Source: an uncultured bacterium
GTDB taxonomy: Bacteria; Bacillota; Clostridia; Peptostreptococcales; Anaerovoracaceae
Reading direction: 5' to 3'
Length of the DNA: 16,170 bases
Assembly: GCA_905214195.1 (NCBI GenBank)
Contig: CAJMLH010000044.1
Coordinates: 1-16,170, forward strand
Under the pieces are notes generated by a model. The model searched no databases. It worked only from the letters and a program-made list of their open reading frames with translations, and had not been told where the DNA came from. Below are positions 12,619 to 16,170 of the stretch, one piece after another (position 1 is the stretch's first letter; each line of letters opens with the position of its first letter). The position numbers were made by a program, and so were the translations under genes.

Positions 12619-13590
12619 ATGAAAACTGCAAAAATCGGCCTGCTGGGCTTCGGCAATGTAGGCGGAGGAACTTATAAAATTCTTACAGACAATAAGGAAA
12701 TCATCGAAAAAAGAATAGGTGTTTCCCCTGAAGTTGTAAAAATACTGCAACGCAACAGAAAGAAAAAGCGTTTTATCGAAGCAGCTCCGTCTCTTCTGAC
12801 TGAAGACCCCGACGATATAATAAAAAATCCCGACATAGACATTGTTGTCGAAATGCTCGGAGGCATTGAGCCTGCAACATCTTTTATGGTTCAGTCCATG
12901 AAAGAGGGAAAACATGTAGTAAGTGCAAACAAAGCGGCAATAGCTGCAAACTACAAGCTTCTTACAGATACGGCTCGTGAAAACGGAGTTAAATTCCTTT
13001 ATGAAGCAAGTGTTGCCGGAGGTATACCTGTTCTGACTGCAATTACAGGCGCTTTACAAAGCAACAATTTCGTTGAGATAATGGGTATCCTAAACGGAAC
13101 AACTAACTATATACTTACAAAGATGTCAGTAGAGGGACTGTCATATGAAGAAGTCTTAAAAGACGCACAGGCGAAAGGTTTTGCAGAAGCTGACCCTACA
13201 GCAGATGTTGAAGGAATTGATGCCGCAAACAAGCTTTCTATTCTTATGGCTCTTGCTTTTGACCGCTATATTGCTCCGGAAGATATTCCGACAACAGGAA
13301 TTTCAAAAATAACAGGCGATGATATTTCTTCTGCCGCATCAGAAAACAAAGTTATCAAGTTAATTGGTAAAGCTTCCGTAGCGGACGGAAATCTTACCTA
13401 CAGCGTAAAGCCTATGCTTCTTGACAAAGAACATCCTCTTGCCGCCGTAAGCAATGAATTTAATGCTGTATACATAACAGGAGATATGGTAGGTGAATTG
13501 ATGTTTTATGGTAAAGGAGCCGGTCCTCTACCTACAGGAAGCGCAGTATGCGGAGATATATTAAGTATAATGAAAGATATGGAGGTTTAA
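12619..13590 (+). CDS. hom: homoserine dehydrogenase, short form without ACT domain
   Basis: This NAD(P)-dependent enzyme reduces aspartate semialdehyde to homoserine, the branch point to threonine and methionine. The nucleotide loop is GLLGFGNVGGGTY (7-19), followed by VSANKAAIA (101-109; Lys105), EASVAGGIPV (129-138), LNGTTNYIL (158-166) and GFAEADPTADVEGIDAANKL (187-206; Lys205 in the catalytic position). The catalytic domain ends with GAGPLPTGSAVCGDIL. The protein stops at residue 323, about 8 residues later, whereas many bacterial homologues continue for about 100 residues into a regulatory ACT domain. It is therefore complete catalytically but probably not inhibited by threonine through that domain. 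GGAGG is seven bases before the ATG. The ribosome site of the next gene lies inside its last codons. Confidence 0.93.
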   Translation: MKTAKIGLLGFGNVGGGTYKILTDNKEIIEKRIGVSPEVVKILQRNRKKKRFIEAAPSLLTEDPDDIIKNPDIDIVVEMLGGIEPATSFMVQSMKEGKHVVSANKAAIAANYKLLTDTARENGVKFLYEASVAGGIPVLTAITGALQSNNFVEIMGILNGTTNYILTKMSVEGLSYEEVLKDAQAKGFAEADPTADVEGIDAANKLSILMALAFDRYIAPEDIPTTGISKITGDDISSAASENKVIKLIGKASVADGNLTYSVKPMLLDKEHPLAAVSNEFNAVYITGDMVGELMFYGKGAGPLPTGSAVCGDILSIMKDMEV

Positions 13591-13592
13591 AG

Positions 13593-14093
13593 ATGACATT
13601 ATATAAGCAGTGGGTTGACCTGATGGAGAGTCAGACAGAAGAAACTTTTGAAGAATTCTGGAAAGAGTACAGTGATACCGAAACAAAAATATATGAACAC
13701 ATTCTTGCTAACAAGGATGTTCATCTTGCAGGTACTTTCAATGAATTGGTAGCCAAGTTTGATGCAAATCCCGTAATCTTTATGGGTTTTCTTGACGGTA
13801 TAAATACAAGCATCAAGACTGCCAATGACCTTGAGACAATCACAGAAGATACTAACCTTGACCTTGATGTTGACTTTGAAAAATTGTTTTTCAACATGCT
13901 AAAGGCTGATGCTGACTATCTGTATACACTGCCTCAATGGGATGATGTTCTTTCAGAAGAACGAAGAATCGAAATCGTAAAGGAATATAAGCGTTCAAAG
14001 ACTGTACATAAAGAAAAAGAACCGGGAAGAAACGATCCTTGCCCTTGCGGCTCCGGTAAAAAATACAAAAAATGCTGCGGAGCCAACAAATAA
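13593..14093 (+). CDS. small SEC-C zinc-binding domain protein
   Basis: The 166-residue, acidic protein has a helical N-terminal domain of unknown function (residues 1-135) and a C-terminal SEC-C motif, RNDPCPCGSGKKYKKCC (146-162), whose Cys150, Cys152, Cys161 and Cys162 bind zinc. The same motif ends SecA, where it contacts SecB and ribosomes, but this protein has no SecA ATPase part. Proteins of this size and layout are common and uncharacterised in Clostridia. The start at 13593 is fixed by GGAGG within the end of hom. The two genes are only 2 bases apart, so translation is probably coupled. The link to hom suggests co-expression, not a known shared function. Confidence 0.88.
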   Translation: MTLYKQWVDLMESQTEETFEEFWKEYSDTETKIYEHILANKDVHLAGTFNELVAKFDANPVIFMGFLDGINTSIKTANDLETITEDTNLDLDVDFEKLFFNMLKADADYLYTLPQWDDVLSEERRIEIVKEYKRSKTVHKEKEPGRNDPCPCGSGKKYKKCCGANK

Positions 14094-14142
14094 CAGCAAC
14101 ACCTTACAAAACAACCGTCAAAACTTATAATTTTTAAAATTC

Positions 14143-14181
14143 AAAAGCCGAAAGCGCTTATAACGGCAGCTTTCGGCTTTT
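14143..14181. terminator. bidirectional terminator between SEC-C and cupin genes
   Basis: A 13-bp perfect stem (AAAAGCCGAAAGC 14143-14155 with GCTTTCGGCTTTT 14169-14181) has A and T tracts on its flanks. It serves the convergent genes on both sides. Confidence 0.9.
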
Positions 14182-14207
14182 TAGCTTCTGTATTTTATTA
14201 TTTATCT

Positions 14208-14540
14208 TTACTTGTGATTTGCAACCACTGCAAAATATGTCAAATCTTCTCCGCTGTCATTTATCAGGCTGTGTTCGTGTCCTTCGGGGCAGTAATGAAC
14301 ATCACCTGCTTTTAGTTCTTCATATTCTCCATCATAAAGAACCTTTCCCCTACCTTTCTGCAAGAAAATAATCTCGCTGGTTCCCTCATGCATGTGCAAA
14401 CCTATTGTCGCTCCCGGTATCAGTCTGCCGAACATTATACGATTATTATCATCTGTAAACATCTTCACTTCAGTAACCTTTTCACCGCCCTTAAAATTAG
14501 GCATTACCGACTTTTCTATTTTTTCAAAATCAATTATCAC
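14208..14540 (-). CDS. small single-domain cupin protein
   Basis: The 110-residue protein is one conserved beta-barrel cupin. Motif 1 is GLHMHEGTSEIIFLQKGRG (47-65) with metal ligands His49, His51 and Glu56. Motif 2 is GDVHYCPEGHEHSLIN (79-94) with the fourth ligand His90. Such small cupins may be metal-dependent isomerases, oxygenases or sugar/ligand-binding sensors, and I cannot say which. The start is a GTG at 14540, chosen because AAGGAGG sits 8 bases before it and no suitable ATG exists in frame. It diverges from nth over about 95 bp and converges on the SEC-C gene. Confidence 0.88.
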   Translation of the reverse strand: MIIDFEKIEKSVMPNFKGGEKVTEVKMFTDDNNRIMFGRLIPGATIGLHMHEGTSEIIFLQKGRGKVLYDGEYEELKAGDVHYCPEGHEHSLINDSGEDLTYFAVVANHK

Positions 14541-14567
14541 TGTTATTGCCTCCTTGTCTATCTATAG

Positions 14568-14576
14568 ATTTTATCA
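14568..14576 (-). promoter_or_regulatory. probable extended -10 promoter of the cupin gene
   Basis: On the minus strand TGATAAAAT (14576-14568) is an extended -10 without a clear -35. It lies about 28 bp before the GTG start. Confidence 0.4.
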
Positions 14577-14606
14577 CACAATCCGATATGAAAACAGTAG
14601 TTTGTA

Positions 14607-14615
14607 TGATATAAT
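14607..14615 (+). promoter_or_regulatory. extended -10 promoter of nth
   Basis: TGATATAAT at 14607-14615 is a perfect extended -10, but the -35 region is poor. It lies very near the gene, with the AAGGAGG ribosome site 6 bases after it, so the transcript would have a short leader. Confidence 0.55.
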
Positions 14616-14634
14616 AATCAAAGGAGGCGAAATC

Positions 14635-15261
14635 ATGGTAAGAGAAAAAGATATAAACAAAATATTAGACATACTTGAACAGACTTATCCTGAGGCAGAA
14701 TGTGCTCTAAATCATAATGATGTATACCAGTTAATCGTGGCCGTTGCCCTTTCTGCCCAGACTACAGACAAAGCTGTAAATCTTGTTACCCCGGCACTAT
14801 TTGAAAAATATCCTACTCCCTATCATCTGTCAGAAGCATCACCTGAAGATGTGGCAGAGTACATAAAAAGAATAGGCATGTATAAAACAAAATCCAAAAA
14901 CATAGTTGGTCTTGCAAAGGCTCTCGTGGAAAAGTACGATGGTCAGGTGCCGGATGATTATGATGCATTGGTGTCCCTGCCCGGTGTGGGAAGAAAAACT
15001 GCTAATGTAGTTCTTTCCGTTGGCTTCGGACATCAGAGAATAGCCGTAGATACCCATGTATTCAGAGTTTCCAACAGGATTGGTCTTACTAATGAAAAAG
15101 ATGTTCTTAAAACAGAACTTTCACTCATGGAGCGAATACCTGAGGAACGGTGGTCACGAACACACCACAGCCTTATATTTCACGGCCGCCAATGCTGTGA
15201 CGCAAGAAAACCAAAATGTGATGAATGTCCTATCGAAGAATATTGCGATTATGTAAGATAA
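14635..15261 (+). CDS. nth: endonuclease III (DNA glycosylase/AP lyase)
   Basis: The 208-residue protein is the typical length of Nth, which removes oxidised pyrimidines and cleaves abasic sites in base excision repair. The helix-hairpin-helix is LPGVGRKTANVV (115-126) with catalytic Lys121. The catalytic Asp139 is in VDTHVFRVSNR. The [4Fe-4S] cluster ligands are Cys188, Cys195, Cys198 and Cys204 with the standard C-x6-C-x2-C-x5-C spacing. The ATG at 14635 follows AAGGAGG; the open frame extends upstream through the cupin gene on the other strand, but that part has no ribosome site and is not Nth-like. No terminator is seen immediately after the gene. Confidence 0.97.
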   Translation: MVREKDINKILDILEQTYPEAECALNHNDVYQLIVAVALSAQTTDKAVNLVTPALFEKYPTPYHLSEASPEDVAEYIKRIGMYKTKSKNIVGLAKALVEKYDGQVPDDYDALVSLPGVGRKTANVVLSVGFGHQRIAVDTHVFRVSNRIGLTNEKDVLKTELSLMERIPEERWSRTHHSLIFHGRQCCDARKPKCDECPIEEYCDYVR

Positions 15262-15333
15262 TGCCATTCCTACGATTTACAATATTTTATGCAAATCAAT
15301 TCATAATTCATAAATACGGTTTATTTCTTATGA

Positions 15334-15447
15334 TTAGTTATCGACTTCAAATACCACAAGTCTGCCCTTTTGTTCGTACCCTGTATCCCAAAGCGCTTCA
15401 AAATCCAACCATATCCATTCTTCATAGTTGACGGCTTTAGCAAAAAG
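15334..15447 (-). pseudogene. possible C-terminal remnant of an unidentified protein
   Basis: One minus-strand frame gives about 38 codons ending at a TAA (15336-15334). The peptide has protein-like composition: NYEEWIWLDFEALWDTG, then YEQKGRLVVFEVDN. There is no start codon or ribosome site and a TGA lies directly upstream in frame. I cannot name a family. It may be the tail of a gene lost when a mobile element decayed here, or chance. Confidence 0.3.
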
Positions 15448-15453
15448 CCGTCA
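15429..15453. terminator. hairpin, possible terminator downstream of nth
   Basis: A perfect 10-bp stem (TGACGGCTTT 15429-15438 with AAAGCCGTCA 15444-15453) is followed on the plus strand by TTTGTTTACTT. It lies about 170 bases after the nth stop and is the first terminator-like structure there. Confidence 0.65.
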
Positions 15454-15504
15454 TTTGTTTACTTATAACCCGTTATCATAAACCAATGTCAAGTAAAGTC
15501 TTCA

Positions 15505-15697
15505 AATTTCTTATCCTTATGTTTTAAGGTGAGGCATGACAGCGGAATTCTTCTTTGCAAAATCGGGTTTGGATATAAGAGCTGCCCAGTACCTTATGAA
15601 ACAGGCTGACATAAAGATGACTGCAAATATTTATACTCATAACGACAAATCTACCGCCGTCAGTGCGGCGAAACTTTTAAGGACCACCGCCCAGTAG
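15505..15697 (+). pseudogene. broken C-terminus of a tyrosine recombinase (integrase)
   Basis: From 15536 to the TAG at 15697, one frame encodes 53 residues that read as the end of a phage/ICE-type integrase: SGLDIRAAQYLMKQADIK, then MTANIYTHNDKS and AAKLLRTTAQ. The catalytic Tyr is kept in NIYTH. The preceding box, normally YLLGHADIK or similar with a catalytic His, reads YLMKQADIK, so that residue is lost. The Arg-His box is visible just upstream as VRHD (about 15529-15540), but in a different frame, showing a frameshift. No N-terminal or core-binding domain is found upstream. The remnant lies about 190 bp from the 3' end of a tRNA gene, the usual place for such an integrase. Confidence 0.8.
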
Positions 15698-15752
15698 CTC
15701 CTTTTTTATTCAAGAGATCCTGAAACAAAATTAAATGAAAATTAGTTTTTGA

Positions 15753-15774
15753 GGGCCACACTTGGGCCACACTT
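15753..15774 (+). repeat. exact 11-bp tandem repeat beside the integrase remnant
   Basis: GGGCCACACTT occurs twice back to back (15753-15763 and 15764-15774). It lies between the integrase remnant and the tRNA, where integrase arm-type sites are often found. A looser CCCaATTTT repeat continues to about 15800. The link to integrase binding is inference. Confidence 0.6.
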
Positions 15775-15838
15775 TTGTCCCTAATTTTCCCAATTTTCCC
15801 TTTCTGCATGAATGGTTCGGGTGATTTTTCCAAAACAA

Positions 15839-15882
15839 AAAACCGTTAAAAGTGGCTAAAATTAGCCATTTCCAACGGTTTT
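15839..15882. terminator. terminator of the tRNA-Thr gene
   Basis: A long hairpin has an outer stem AAAACCGTT/AACGGTTTT (15839-15847 with 15874-15882) and an inner stem TGGCTAA/TTAGCCA (15853-15859 with 15862-15868). On the minus strand it begins 5 bases after the tRNA and ends in TTTTTTGTTTT. Confidence 0.85.
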
Positions 15883-15887
15883 GATTT

Positions 15888-15962
15888 TGGAGCTGATGAA
15901 GGGAATCGAACCCCCAACCTGCTCATTACGAATGAGCTGCTCTACCATTGAGCCACATCAGC
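15888..15962 (-). tRNA. tRNA-Thr, anticodon CGT
   Basis: The minus strand reads as a complete 75-base tRNA with encoded CCA. The acceptor stem is GCTGATG/CATCAGC and the D arm is GCTC/GAGC. The anticodon stem GCTCA/TGAGC encloses loop TTCGTAA, so the anticodon is CGT and it reads ACG. The T loop is TTCGATT. The T stem (GGGGG with CCCTT) contains two G-U pairs. The 3' end faces the integrase remnant, suggesting it served as an attachment site. It has its own promoter and terminator. Confidence 0.95.
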
Positions 15963-15992
15963 ATATTAGATTACCGATTTAGCAACGCTAAT

Positions 15993-16021
15993 ATTATACT
16001 ACAGCATCAAAGAATATTCAA
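15993..16021 (-). promoter_or_regulatory. promoter of the tRNA-Thr gene
   Basis: On the minus strand TTGAAT (16021-16016), a 17-bp spacer and TATAAT (15998-15993) lie about 30 bp before the tRNA 5' end. Confidence 0.7.
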
Positions 16022-16030
16022 ATTAAAATT

Positions 16031-16168
16031 TATAAGAAATGTCCATATCAAAAATTCTTATCTTCGTAAATATCCGGCAGGAAGCTTTGGCAGTTCATTT
16101 TTTATACTCTAAATTATCTTTCCCGCTCTTTGATGTTCTTCTAATAATATACTTTCAGATACTGTCAT
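16031..16168 (-). pseudogene. possible decayed small gene with in-frame stops
   Basis: From an ATG at 16168 the minus strand reads MTVSESILLEEHQRAGKII, TAG, SIKNELPKLPAGYLRR, TAA and EFLIW in a single frame. The LPKLPAGYLRR part resembles the start of small proteins common near mobile elements (pattern L-P-x-G-x-(I/L)-x-x-K), recalled only loosely. The two in-frame stops suggest a dead gene. The upstream sequence is outside the window, so this is a weak call. Confidence 0.3.
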
Positions 16169-16170
16169 AT

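Larger units (their letters stand above)
15262..15535. other. non-genic stretch with decayed fragments
   Basis: About 270 bases without an intact gene follow nth. They hold a possible coding remnant on the minus strand (15334-15447) and a strong hairpin (15429-15453). The rest is AT-rich with no recognisable signal. Confidence 0.6.

Noticed and set aside
1..16170. Sigma-54 (-24/-12) promoters, given that rpoN is present
   Set aside because: I looked for TGGCAC-N5-TTGC on both strands by eye and saw only partial matches, such as TGGCAC near 12114, without a proper -12.
1..16170. CRISPR array, insertion sequence, toxin-antitoxin or defence genes
   Set aside because: No regularly spaced repeats, transposase motifs or defence-type proteins are visible. 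The only mobile-element traces are the integrase remnant and its surroundings.

Overview
The window looks like a chromosomal segment of a low-GC, anaerobic Firmicute of class Clostridia. Supporting features are AAGGAGG-type ribosome sites, TTGACA/TATAAT promoters often with an extended -10 (TGnTATAAT), a crotonase, a K+-dependent membrane pyrophosphatase, a small SEC-C protein and a glycolytic operon headed by sigma-54. A Peptostreptococcales/Anaerovoracaceae-like host is possible but unproven. Almost every gene is housekeeping. I did not find a convincing new biological system; the most interesting material is in RNA regulation, operon make-up and a decayed integration site.

Layout. (1) 1-1878, minus strand: the start of a two-P-loop ATPase-like protein (3' end outside the window) and a DUF975 membrane protein. 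(2) 1909-3627: divergent promoters that share one -35 element, then a TPP riboswitch controlling the thiamine transporter subunit thiT, then a crotonase with its own promoter, closed by a bidirectional terminator. (3) 3650-12008, minus strand: a long block that, in transcription order, is rpoN, gap, pgk, tpiA, secG, hppA, then uraA after a terminator. uraA has a leader with a PyrR-binding hairpin, an antiterminator and a terminator. (4) 12000-12618: trmL (minus) diverging from a homoserine dehydrogenase without an ACT domain, which is tightly followed by a SEC-C protein. (5) 14143-15261: a terminator shared with a small cupin gene, which diverges from nth (endonuclease III). (6) 15262-16170: no intact protein gene. 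It holds a broken tyrosine-recombinase C-terminus, an exact 11-bp tandem repeat, other decayed coding fragments, and a complete tRNA-Thr(CGT) with promoter and terminator. This fits an old integration site of a mobile element at the 3' end of the tRNA.

How the genes work together. gap, pgk and tpiA catalyse consecutive triose-phosphate steps of glycolysis. In many Firmicutes the operon also carries cggR, gpmI and eno, with secG at the end. Here those three are missing and rpoN is directly upstream of gap with its own good sigma-A promoter. hppA would couple pyrophosphate hydrolysis to Na+ (or H+) pumping. thiT and uraA are nutrient-salvage transporters, each controlled by an RNA element that matches its predicted substrate.
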